NCBI GenBank assembly: GCA_023451265.1
Contig: JAEYAG010000070.1
Coordinates: forward strand, 1 to 28,929
Length of the DNA: 28,929 nucleotides
Origin: Actinomycetes bacterium
GTDB taxonomy: Bacteria > Actinomycetota > Actinomycetes > Actinomycetales > Microbacteriaceae
Direction: 5' to 3'
Under the pieces are notes generated by a model, which ran no database searches, was not told where the DNA came from, and saw only the letters and a program-made list of their open reading frames with translations. Of the stretch, positions 6,898 through 13,672 are shown piece by piece. A program made the position numbers and the translations under genes. Position 1 is the first letter of the stretch, and each line of letters opens with the position of its first letter.

Positions 6898-8475
6898 ATG
6901 GCGCAGATTGGCGACGTCGTCGCTGACGGTCGCGTAGACCGCGAGAAGCTCTTCGAGTTGCTTGCCCTCGGTGCAGAGCAGGAAGCACTCGACTTCAAGG
7001 CAACTGTCGACTTCAGCATCCCGAAGCACCAGGTTGACCACGTCAAAGATCTCCTCGTGCTGATGTCGCTTCCTGCCGGCGGCTACCTCGTGGTCGGTGT
7101 CGGCAACGACGGCTCCCTGGCAACGGAGTTTCCTGAGATTGTCGAGGCGCACTTCGACCAGGCGGTGCTGCAGGCCAAGGTGGCTCCCTACGTTGACGGT
7201 CGCATTGATGTGAGAAGCGCAGTCCATCGTCTGCCAGATGGAGACGGATTCAGGACGGTCGCGCTGATCTATGCGGGACCTCCCCCCGACCTGCTGCCGC
7301 TCATCGTCGCTCGCACTGTTGAGTACACGAAGGACGGCGGTGGACAGCAAACCGTGTTCCGTAAGGGTCAGATCCTCGTTCGTGAGGGTACGACTGCCGT
7401 GGAGCTCGCCCCCAAGCACTGGAACGTCCTGCTCGCCCGCTACACCGAACAGATCAAGGCGGAGGCCCGCAAGGACGTCGACGCCCTGGTCAGCCGGGTG
7501 GTTGCGTTGCTCGAGCAAGCCGAGGGCGGTGGGACACCGGCGCGCACCCCCATCGACGTTGGCATGAACCTCGATACTTTCAGCGTCGCCGCGAACGCGT
7601 TGGTGGAATCCGGTAGTGCTTCGCGACTCGACGATGCGCTACGCGAGTCCGCGGCTGGGCTGTCCTCCGAAAACGGTGAGGTCGCGGACGCGCTGGACCG
7701 GCTGTTCACACTGGCACTTTCGACGATGCTCTACGGCAATGAGCAACAGTTCTCCCGCATCGTGGAGGTGATCTCGGACTACTACGACTCCGTACCGCCG
7801 ATCCGGGACGCGACGCAGAACACCGCGCCGAGCGAGCAGGCGAGCGCCACCGTGTGGCGCGACATCGCTGTCCGGCTTTACCTCCTTGGCGCAGAGGCCG
7901 TGCGCCGGCGCCGTTGGGCTCATCTGCGCGTTCTCACTCTCCACCCGTATGCGACGAGCGACTCGTACGGTTACTCGTCGTGGATCCGTCACGCCGTGAC
8001 GAGCGCTTCGCGCGCGAACGTGCTGGATGTAGAAGATTCGCCGCGAGGGCAGTCCGCGGCGCTCATCTCGAGAGCACTGAACCTCGCCAGCGTGACACCG
8101 GACCTCGTCCCAGACTTCCCGGAGCCTTCGACGACGGTTCCGACGGTTCTCGACGACAGTCCCCTTCTCGACGCGCTATGCCAGTTCGACATCCTCTGGT
8201 GTTTGGTCGCCTACGTCGAGGGGGGCGCGCACCACCACTTCTACCCGAGCAGCTCCGCGTTCGACCAACGGCACTCATACCCGGCATTCGAGCTGGTGGC
8301 CGCGGATGAGGAAGCGCGGCGTGCGCTGTTCCCCGGACACTCAGACGCAGAAGTTGCACAGGCCATCGACGTCGTCGCCGACTCCGGACGTCGACAGTCG
8401 CAGAACAACCCTGGATTCAACTGGTGGGATGATCTGCCCGACACCGTCACGAGGTGGACGGACTCGGTCGCGTAG
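6898..8475 (+). CDS. Schlafen AlbA_2 domain-containing protein
   Basis: A 525-aa protein. The N-terminal part (about 20-170) matches the AlbA_2 (Schlafen core-like) domain: EQEALDFKATVDF with acidic residues Glu27, Glu29 and Asp32 plus Lys34, a GGYLVVGVGNDG strand-turn (61-72), and a closing FRKGQILVREGTTAVEL element. AlbA_2 domains are linked to nucleic-acid binding and, in Schlafen relatives, RNA cleavage; they recur in prokaryotic defence loci. Residues about 180-210 are charged and helical, possibly a coiled coil. The C-terminal 300 residues are mostly helical with a conserved-looking LLDALCQFDILWCLVAY segment and FYPSSSAFDQRHSYPAFEL, similar in style to uncharacterised actinobacterial AlbA_2 proteins. 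No helicase or P-loop motif is visible. It follows the TIR gene by 27 bp. Confidence 0.75.
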   Translation: MAQIGDVVADGRVDREKLFELLALGAEQEALDFKATVDFSIPKHQVDHVKDLLVLMSLPAGGYLVVGVGNDGSLATEFPEIVEAHFDQAVLQAKVAPYVDGRIDVRSAVHRLPDGDGFRTVALIYAGPPPDLLPLIVARTVEYTKDGGGQQTVFRKGQILVREGTTAVELAPKHWNVLLARYTEQIKAEARKDVDALVSRVVALLEQAEGGGTPARTPIDVGMNLDTFSVAANALVESGSASRLDDALRESAAGLSSENGEVADALDRLFTLALSTMLYGNEQQFSRIVEVISDYYDSVPPIRDATQNTAPSEQASATVWRDIAVRLYLLGAEAVRRRRWAHLRVLTLHPYATSDSYGYSSWIRHAVTSASRANVLDVEDSPRGQSAALISRALNLASVTPDLVPDFPEPSTTVPTVLDDSPLLDALCQFDILWCLVAYVEGGAHHHFYPSSSAFDQRHSYPAFELVAADEEARRALFPGHSDAEVAQAIDVVADSGRRQSQNNPGFNWWDDLPDTVTRWTDSVA

Positions 8476-8488
8476 CCGTCATGGCCCT

Positions 8489-8515
8489 GCTGGATACTTC
8501 GAGCAAGTATCCAGC
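8489..8515. terminator. Hairpin between convergent genes
   Basis: An 11-bp perfect stem (8489-8499 with 8505-8515, arms GCTGGATACTT and AAGTATCCAGC) with a 5-nt loop CGAGC. It lies 13 bp after the stop of the AlbA_2 gene and 59 bp after the stop of the convergent esterase gene. No T-tract follows on either strand, so it may act as a weak bidirectional or Rho-assisted terminator. Confidence 0.55.
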
Positions 8516-8574
8516 TCCGCCGCAGTCTCGCATCGAGCGGTTGCTCGGGCCAAGCACCCGCCGCGCGTGTCCCG

Positions 8575-9198
8575 CTACGCCTGGCCCGCGCCGTTCACGA
8601 GCCTGTCGACGTGCGGCCGCAGAACGCCGACCCACGCTCGATACCCCGCACCACCAAGGTGGAGGTCATCCAAGGTGAACTCTGGACGGAGCGTTCCGTC
8701 GTTCGTGGACAGTGCCGGCCAGAGGTCAATGAACTCGACATCGCGTTCCACCGCAACGCGCCGATACATGTCGTTCAAGGTCCGGAGCTTCGCATGAAAT
8801 CGGGTGTTGCGAGGCATGACGCTTTGAAGGACGACTCGGGTGTCCGGGGCCGCTTCATGGATGGCGTCGATGATGTTCTCGACACGGGCGGCGATCTCTT
8901 CCGGCTTAGCGCGCATGGTGAGATCGTTCGTGCCGATGAGCAAGAAGAGGGCCGCTGGCGGGCCCGTCAGCGCCGAGTCCAGCCTCGCAAGAACACCTGC
9001 CGTGGTGTCCCCATCGATGCCTCTGTTCACGACCGCAACATCAGGGAACCATTCGTGCCAGAGTCCGCCTTCGGTGATGCTGTCACCCAGGAAGACAACC
9101 CCTCCCGGTCGGGGGTGAAGTTCCTGGAACTGCGATGCCTTCATCTCCCGACCAGGCTTGAGGAATCTCTTCTCGATGAAGTTTCCGAGGAGCCCCAT
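8575..9198 (-). CDS. SGNH/GDSL-family hydrolase (predicted carbohydrate esterase)
   Basis: A 207-aa cytoplasmic enzyme with all four SGNH blocks: FLGDSITEGG with nucleophile Ser40, Gly60 in VNRGIDGD, Asn91 in LLIGTNDLTMR, and Asp178/His180 in LDDLHLGGAGY. This is the arrangement of small GDSL acetyl- or acyl-esterases, which use a Ser-His-Asp mechanism. There is no signal peptide; the short N-terminus (MGLLGNFIEKRFLKPGREMK) is amphipathic. Its ATG overlaps the TGA of the GH1 gene by one base (TGATG), indicating translational coupling and a shared job, probably removing acetyl or other acyl groups from imported glycosides before or after glycosidase action. The exact acyl group is unknown. It is the last gene of the LacI-linked operon. 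Confidence 0.88.
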   Translation of the reverse strand: MGLLGNFIEKRFLKPGREMKASQFQELHPRPGGVVFLGDSITEGGLWHEWFPDVAVVNRGIDGDTTAGVLARLDSALTGPPAALFLLIGTNDLTMRAKPEEIAARVENIIDAIHEAAPDTRVVLQSVMPRNTRFHAKLRTLNDMYRRVAVERDVEFIDLWPALSTNDGTLRPEFTLDDLHLGGAGYRAWVGVLRPHVDRLVNGAGQA

Positions 9199-10454
9199 CA
9201 GGCGCTTTGTCCTTCGACGCGGCCCAGTCCGTCTGCGAGGTTGTTGGAGGCACCGCTGCGACGAGAGACCTCCCCAAGCCAGGCGAGACTTGGCTTAGGG
9301 CTTCGCACGAACGTTTCGCGGTCCACAGCGACCAGCCCGAACTTCGGCTTCCAGTGGCCCCATTCGTAGTTGTCGAGCAGCGACCAGTGGAGGTATCCGC
9401 GAACGTCGACGCCGTCCTCGGCCGCCCCAGCCAGGCCGGCGAGGGCTTCGGTCGTGTAGGCGATGCGACGCTTGTCATCCTCGGTGGCGATACCGTTCTC
9501 CGTCACAAGAACGGGGAGGCCGGTGACGGATGCTGCGTGTCGGATAGCGGTGCCAAGCGCGTCCGGTCGATAAGCGGCTCCCGTCATCGTGTTGTCGGGA
9601 TGCTCAGGATGAGGAACCAGGCCGTCCGCGTTCACTTCCTGCGACGAGTAGGACTGCACACCGATGTAATCGTCACCGAGCGCCGCCTCGAGGTACAGGT
9701 CTTCCCAGAGGTAGCGAACCTCATCGAGCTTCGCCTGATGTTCGGGCTTCGACCACAGAGCGCCGTTGGCAATCGACCAGCCAACCTTCGCCCCCGTGCG
9801 CTCACGTACGACCTCGCGCGCTGCTTCGTGTGCCGCGATGAACGGACGGCCGAACTCTTCCGTGGGGACCGGCAGGTTGGCGGCGATACGCTCCCGCTCC
9901 GCTTCACCGTCGACAGTGGGGCTCTGCCACTGGCTCATCTGCCCCGAGCGCATCGCCTCCTGAAGCATCACCATCATCGCGAGCATGTTGGGCTCGTTGA
10001 TAGTGACCACCCAGTCGACGCCGTTGAGGATAGTCGTGGCGCGGGTGACATAGGAGACGAACCGGTCGGTCGACTTGTCGCTCAGCCATCCTCCGTCTTC
10101 GGCGAACCATCGAGGCGTCGTGAAGTGGCTGAGCGTCACCACAGGGGTGATGCCGAACTCGAACGCGGTCTCAATCATGCGTCGGTAGTGTGCGAGTTCA
10201 GCGTTGGAGAACTCCCCTTCACGCGGCTCGATGCGCGCCCACTCGATGCCGAAACGGTAGGCGTTCAACCCCGAGTCGGCGAGGATACGCATGTCCTCGC
10301 GGTAGCGGTGGTAGCTGTCGACGGCGTCGCCGCTGGGCTCCATGCCCGGCATGACACTCTCGCGCGCCCACCAGTCGCTGTTGATGTTGTTCCCCTCGAT
10401 CTGGTGCGGTGCGGTAGCCGCGCCCCAGAGGAAAGACTTCGGGAAAGTGCTCAC
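9198..10454 (-). CDS. GH1 family beta-glucosidase
   Basis: A 418-aa glycoside hydrolase family 1 enzyme (family usually 400-480 aa). It starts STFPKSFLWGAATAPHQIEG, the standard GH1 N-terminus with the Gln-Ile-Glu substrate-binding motif. The acid/base Glu154 is in TINEPN and the nucleophile Glu319 is in LVTENGI. A C-terminal WSLLDNYEW motif and GLVAVDRETFVRSPKPS complete the barrel. GH1 enzymes retain configuration and cleave beta-glucosides, beta-galactosides or related beta-glycosides; no signal peptide is seen, so the substrate must be imported. I chose GTG 10454: an AGGAG ribosome-binding site ends 5 nt before it, whereas the in-frame GTG at 10460 overlaps that site and longer versions are poor in quality. 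It follows the SDR stop by 70 bp, which contains a hairpin, and is coupled to the downstream esterase. Confidence 0.93.
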   Translation of the reverse strand: MSTFPKSFLWGAATAPHQIEGNNINSDWWARESVMPGMEPSGDAVDSYHRYREDMRILADSGLNAYRFGIEWARIEPREGEFSNAELAHYRRMIETAFEFGITPVVTLSHFTTPRWFAEDGGWLSDKSTDRFVSYVTRATTILNGVDWVVTINEPNMLAMMVMLQEAMRSGQMSQWQSPTVDGEAERERIAANLPVPTEEFGRPFIAAHEAAREVVRERTGAKVGWSIANGALWSKPEHQAKLDEVRYLWEDLYLEAALGDDYIGVQSYSSQEVNADGLVPHPEHPDNTMTGAAYRPDALGTAIRHAASVTGLPVLVTENGIATEDDKRRIAYTTEALAGLAGAAEDGVDVRGYLHWSLLDNYEWGHWKPKFGLVAVDRETFVRSPKPSLAWLGEVSRRSGASNNLADGLGRVEGQSA

Positions 10455-10480
10455 GTTCACTCCTGCGTTGGTTGGGTCTT

Positions 10481-10514
10481 GCGTGCCGACCGCCTCGGGT
10501 CGCGGTCGGCACGC
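10481..10514 (-). other. Intra-operon hairpin ahead of the GH1 gene
   Basis: A 13-bp perfect GC-rich stem (10481-10493 with 10502-10514, arms GCGTGCCGACCGC and its complement) with an 8-nt loop, placed between the SDR stop (10525) and the GH1 ribosome-binding site (10461-10464). No U-tract follows. It could be an mRNA-stabilising element, a partial terminator or an attenuator separating expression of the upstream and downstream halves of the operon. Confidence 0.55.
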
Positions 10515-10524
10515 GGCCTTGGGG

Positions 10525-11535
10525 CTACTGGACGGACCAGCCGCCGTCGCTTGCGAGGATCGCCCCGTTGATGTTGACGCCGTCGTCGGACAGCAGGAAC
10601 GTGATGGAGGCGGCGAGCTGCTCGGCGGTGGCCACGGTGGGGATCTGCGACTGGAACGGGCGAAGGCGCTGACTTCCCTCCTCGGACACGTTCGGCGGGA
10701 ACGGAATGCCGGTCGCGACGCCGCCGGGGGCGACGGCGTTGACCCGAACACCTGCGGGGCCGTACATGAATGCGGCGGATTTGGTGAGCCCGACCACGCC
10801 GTGCTTGGAGACGGTGTACGCGTTGCCGGAGGCGTTGCCCCGCAGCCCGGCCTCGCTGGCCACGTTCACGACGGAGCCGCGACCGGCGTCCACCATCGTG
10901 GGCAGCACAGCTCGGGTGAGCTTGAACGTGCCCGTCAGGTTCACACCGATGACGCGCTCCCACATGGCGTCGCTGGTCTCGGCCAGCGGTGAGAAGTCGT
11001 CGTTGATCCCGGCGACGTTTGCGAGCCCGTCGATGCGGCCGCCAGCGGCAGCAACGATGGCGTCCACGGAGTCCTGGTTGGTGATGTCGCCTGCGACTGC
11101 CACGACGTCAGATCCGGTCAGGGATCCGACGAGTTCGTCGAGACGCTCTGCGGAGACGTCGACGGCGATGACGCGACCGCCTTCGCGTGCGATCCGCGAC
11201 GCTGTGGCTCGGCCGATTCCCGAGGCGGCGCCGGTGACGATGACGGTCTTCCCATCGAATCGTCCCGGTGTGACGCGTTCGGCCCACGTCTCATCCTCGA
11301 CGCCCTCCGGCGCCACACCGTCGTTCGCGGCGAGCACGAGAGCGTCGATAGCCTCTTGCGGCATCTTCCCCTGGCTTAGAGCGACCATCTGCTGCAGGGG
11401 CAGCGCTTTGATGGGCGCGAGGCTGTCCGCGCTCGTGCCCGACTTCTCGAGGAAGCCGCGCAGAACCGCACCCCCCACAGGGTGGTCGAGCCAGTCGCCG
11501 ATGGAGGTGTTCGCGGTCAGGGCCGTCTGGGGCAT
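10525..11535 (-). CDS. Short-chain dehydrogenase/reductase with N-terminal helical module (internal start)
   Basis: The 336-aa C-terminal part of the fused ORF, which can be translated alone from ATG 11535: an AAAGAGGA ribosome-binding site precedes it with 7 nt spacing. Residues 1-80 hold a helical module (GDWLDHPVGGAVLRGFLEK, then LPLQQMVALSQGKM and IDALVLAAND) shared with the upstream GH3 enzyme. Residues 94-336 form a classical SDR: cofactor motif TGAASGIG (101-108), Asp127 after the second strand, suggesting NAD(H) rather than NADP(H), NVAG (173-176), catalytic Ser227, Tyr240 and Lys244 in the YxxxK pattern, and a PGGVATGI loop. SDRs oxidise or reduce alcohol/ketone groups; here the substrate is probably a sugar or the aglycone released by the neighbouring glycosidases. 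It may exist as a free protein, as part of the 1047-aa fusion, or both. Confidence 0.85.
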   Translation of the reverse strand: MPQTALTANTSIGDWLDHPVGGAVLRGFLEKSGTSADSLAPIKALPLQQMVALSQGKMPQEAIDALVLAANDGVAPEGVEDETWAERVTPGRFDGKTVIVTGAASGIGRATASRIAREGGRVIAVDVSAERLDELVGSLTGSDVVAVAGDITNQDSVDAIVAAAGGRIDGLANVAGINDDFSPLAETSDAMWERVIGVNLTGTFKLTRAVLPTMVDAGRGSVVNVASEAGLRGNASGNAYTVSKHGVVGLTKSAAFMYGPAGVRVNAVAPGGVATGIPFPPNVSEEGSQRLRPFQSQIPTVATAEQLAASITFLLSDDGVNINGAILASDGGWSVQ

Positions 11536-13668
11536 GGTGGGATCCTCTTTCTGTACGTCTTGCGGCGGTCGAGTCGGGTCGAAGTCAGCACCCTCGGGGA
11601 ACGGTACGAAGCCCTCTGCGCGGATGATCCATCCCGGCGGGAGTGAGTTCTCGCTCTGCGCGAGGAGCGCCGCTGCGAGCAGCAGTCCCCCGTTGCCGGG
11701 CAGGTAGAGGGGAAGGATGGCTCGCATCTGAGGGTTGTGCCCGACTGCGGTGTACTGGTTCTTCTGCTCGTCGCGAAGGAGTGCGTCCAAGGCCAGGGCG
11801 TTGTCGCCGAGCCGCGTGGCGGTCATCGCCATGACGGGGAAGTCCCAGCCCCATGCGGTGGGCCATTCCCAGACGTCCCAGACGTGGTTCAGCGTCGCGC
11901 GCATCAGGTCGGGGTCGATGATGGGCGTTTCGGGGACGACCCCGAGGGCCATGAGCAGGGAGGGGTGGTCGTCCAGGCGGAGAGGTTCGTCTGTCGCGAC
12001 GGCCGTGTAGCGTCCTTCGACGGCGCCGGGGCTGGCGAGTCGATCCTGCACGTCTTGCCAGATCTCATCGCGGCCGAGCCCGGCGCGTTCACGCCACTGC
12101 TGCGCAATATCCAGTCCCCACCACCAGTAGGCGAGCTCGAATGTCGGGTCAGTGGTGGCTCGTGCGTCGTAGAACTCCTGGGCGGGCATGATGGGCGGAC
12201 CGAGGTGGAGGGCACCGTCGCGGTCCTCGACGAATGCGGCCATGAATGTGGCCGTCTCGCCGACAAGTGCTCCATAGGTTTCGAGCAGCTCGGCGCGCCG
12301 CTCCGCAGAGCTGGCTTGCCACACGAGTTCGAGCAGGTGCAGGATGTGCGGCTGCTGCCAGGCGAGGAGCGCCCCGATATCGCTGGGACTTTCCCGGCCG
12401 TCGGGCCCGGTCTGCTTCGGCCAGCGGGCGCCCGGATATCCCTGCATCGCCGCTGTGTCCCGAGCCGTGTCGAGGATGGTCAGATACCAGCGGAGACTGC
12501 GCTCGACCAGTTCGGGTCGTCCCCACACAGCGAAGTGTGCGGCGTGCCACAAGTGCATCTCGAGGTGGAACTTCCCCTGCCACGAGTTGGTGACGAGCCC
12601 CGTCTCCTGAGGAGGCAGCGCACCGGCGCAGTGCACGCGGGTGAGGTACTGGGATAGAACGACGCGCCGCTCGAGTTCGGTGGCTCGCGGGTCGGTGCTG
12701 CCGGTGACGTCGAACGCCGCACCGGAGTTCCAATAGGCATCCCACGCGTGCACCGAGGCATCCTGTAGCTGTTCGAACGTTGGCGGAGCGGCGCCTGTGA
12801 GCTCGGGGCTGAACTCCACGCTGAGCTCAACGTCGGACGCGGCCGCCTCGACGGTGAACTCGTGCGGCCGCTGCGTGTCAACGAGACTTCCTCCGAGCAC
12901 CGAGCTTCTGACCACGTAGCTGAGCGCGTCCACGGTTCGCGTGATGGTGCCGTCGGCACCGAGCACAGACCGGTGGCGGTCGGGGGCTTCCCAGTCATCC
13001 GTCTGGAAGAACCCGTCGCTTGCGTAAGGGAACCGCAGCACGACTCGTGCTCGACCGTCCATGAGCAGTCGCGAGCTGATGCGGAATCCGACCCTTGCAC
13101 CGTGAGCGTCCGCGACGGTCTGAACGTCAACCTTCTCGCCCTGATAGGTGAACGTGCTGCGGATGCTCCCGGTCCACAGGTCCAGAGTCTGGTGGACGTT
13201 GCTGAGCACCGACGGGTCGGTCTCCGGCTCGGCGTCCGGACGCGACCGAAGTTCGAGTCCGACTCTGCCCAGGTCAAGCCGCTGCGGATTCGCGTTCAAC
13301 CACGCGCCGGCGCGGAACTCCTCCGCGACGTTTCCCGTCATCGCGCCCATCATGTCGTGCTTGTCCGCGTAGCGGACCGGTCCCCGCGCAGACTCGTAGC
13401 TGGTCATCGCGTCGTCAAGCACGAACCCATCCGGGTTCGGCATCTCATGCCACCCCCAGTTGCTCATCGTGGCCGTATTCACCGCGACGCCTCCGGCTTC
13501 TATTGCACGGCTCGCGTCATGGAAGGCGGTGAATGTCTGCATGCCCGTGACGTCTGCGGTGTAGGCGAAGTCTCCATTGCCGACAGACAGCACATGCTCG
13601 GGGTGCGGTTCGGTGAGAACGATGTTGTGGCGTGCAACTACCGCTCGCCGGTCGATGTTCGCGGTCAC
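10525..13668 (-). CDS. Six-hairpin-type glycosidase joined in frame to an SDR
   Basis: A single 1047-aa ORF. Residues 1-711 form an unassigned glycosidase-like protein: an N-terminal part with EHVLSVGNGDFAYTADVTG (residues 24-42), probably a beta-sandwich to about 300, then an alpha/alpha barrel region with NSWQGKFHLEMHLWHAAHF and GYPGARWPKQTGPDGRE, in the style of six-hairpin glycosidases (GH65/GH95/GH63-like clans). I cannot name its GH family, and catalytic acids are not certain. From residue 712 a complete 336-aa SDR follows without an intervening stop. GTG 13668 has a GAAGGG Shine-Dalgarno inside the end of the preceding GH3 gene, whose TGA lies 4 nt upstream. The ORF may be a true bifunctional enzyme, or the stop of the first gene may be lost by one missing base: an extra C in the TCCCC tract near 11598-11602 (plus-strand GGGGA) would end the first protein within about four codons at TGA. 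Confidence 0.75.
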   Translation of the reverse strand: MTANIDRRAVVARHNIVLTEPHPEHVLSVGNGDFAYTADVTGMQTFTAFHDASRAIEAGGVAVNTATMSNWGWHEMPNPDGFVLDDAMTSYESARGPVRYADKHDMMGAMTGNVAEEFRAGAWLNANPQRLDLGRVGLELRSRPDAEPETDPSVLSNVHQTLDLWTGSIRSTFTYQGEKVDVQTVADAHGARVGFRISSRLLMDGRARVVLRFPYASDGFFQTDDWEAPDRHRSVLGADGTITRTVDALSYVVRSSVLGGSLVDTQRPHEFTVEAAASDVELSVEFSPELTGAAPPTFEQLQDASVHAWDAYWNSGAAFDVTGSTDPRATELERRVVLSQYLTRVHCAGALPPQETGLVTNSWQGKFHLEMHLWHAAHFAVWGRPELVERSLRWYLTILDTARDTAAMQGYPGARWPKQTGPDGRESPSDIGALLAWQQPHILHLLELVWQASSAERRAELLETYGALVGETATFMAAFVEDRDGALHLGPPIMPAQEFYDARATTDPTFELAYWWWGLDIAQQWRERAGLGRDEIWQDVQDRLASPGAVEGRYTAVATDEPLRLDDHPSLLMALGVVPETPIIDPDLMRATLNHVWDVWEWPTAWGWDFPVMAMTATRLGDNALALDALLRDEQKNQYTAVGHNPQMRAILPLYLPGNGGLLLAAALLAQSENSLPPGWIIRAEGFVPFPEGADFDPTRPPQDVQKEDPTMPQTALTANTSIGDWLDHPVGGAVLRGFLEKSGTSADSLAPIKALPLQQMVALSQGKMPQEAIDALVLAANDGVAPEGVEDETWAERVTPGRFDGKTVIVTGAASGIGRATASRIAREGGRVIAVDVSAERLDELVGSLTGSDVVAVAGDITNQDSVDAIVAAAGGRIDGLANVAGINDDFSPLAETSDAMWERVIGVNLTGTFKLTRAVLPTMVDAGRGSVVNVASEAGLRGNASGNAYTVSKHGVVGLTKSAAFMYGPAGVRVNAVAPGGVATGIPFPPNVSEEGSQRLRPFQSQIPTVATAEQLAASITFLLSDDGVNINGAILASDGGWSVQ
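11320..11511 (-). other. Helical module copy 2 (N-terminal to the SDR domain)
   Basis: Encodes SDR residues about 9-72. It aligns by eye with the C-terminus of the GH3 enzyme at 16025-18259: NTSIGDWLDHPVGGAVL against HSTFGEVMADPIAGPLI, and LPLQQMVALSQGKMPQEAI against IPLSRMVAFSGGAMTPEHI, both ending in LANDT- or LAANDG-like sequence. The linker between the two halves is shorter here by about 9 residues. Confidence 0.7.
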
Positions 13669-13672
13669 TGGG

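Noticed and set aside
5740..8475. TIR/AlbA_2 pair as a Thoeris system
   Set aside because: Thoeris needs a ThsA effector (SIR2-SLOG or related) alongside TIR ThsB; the partner here has an AlbA_2 domain and no SIR2 or SLOG motif.
9207..10571. 454-aa plus-strand open frame opposite the GH1 gene
   Set aside because: Antisense to an intact GH1 with both catalytic glutamates; no domain of its own.
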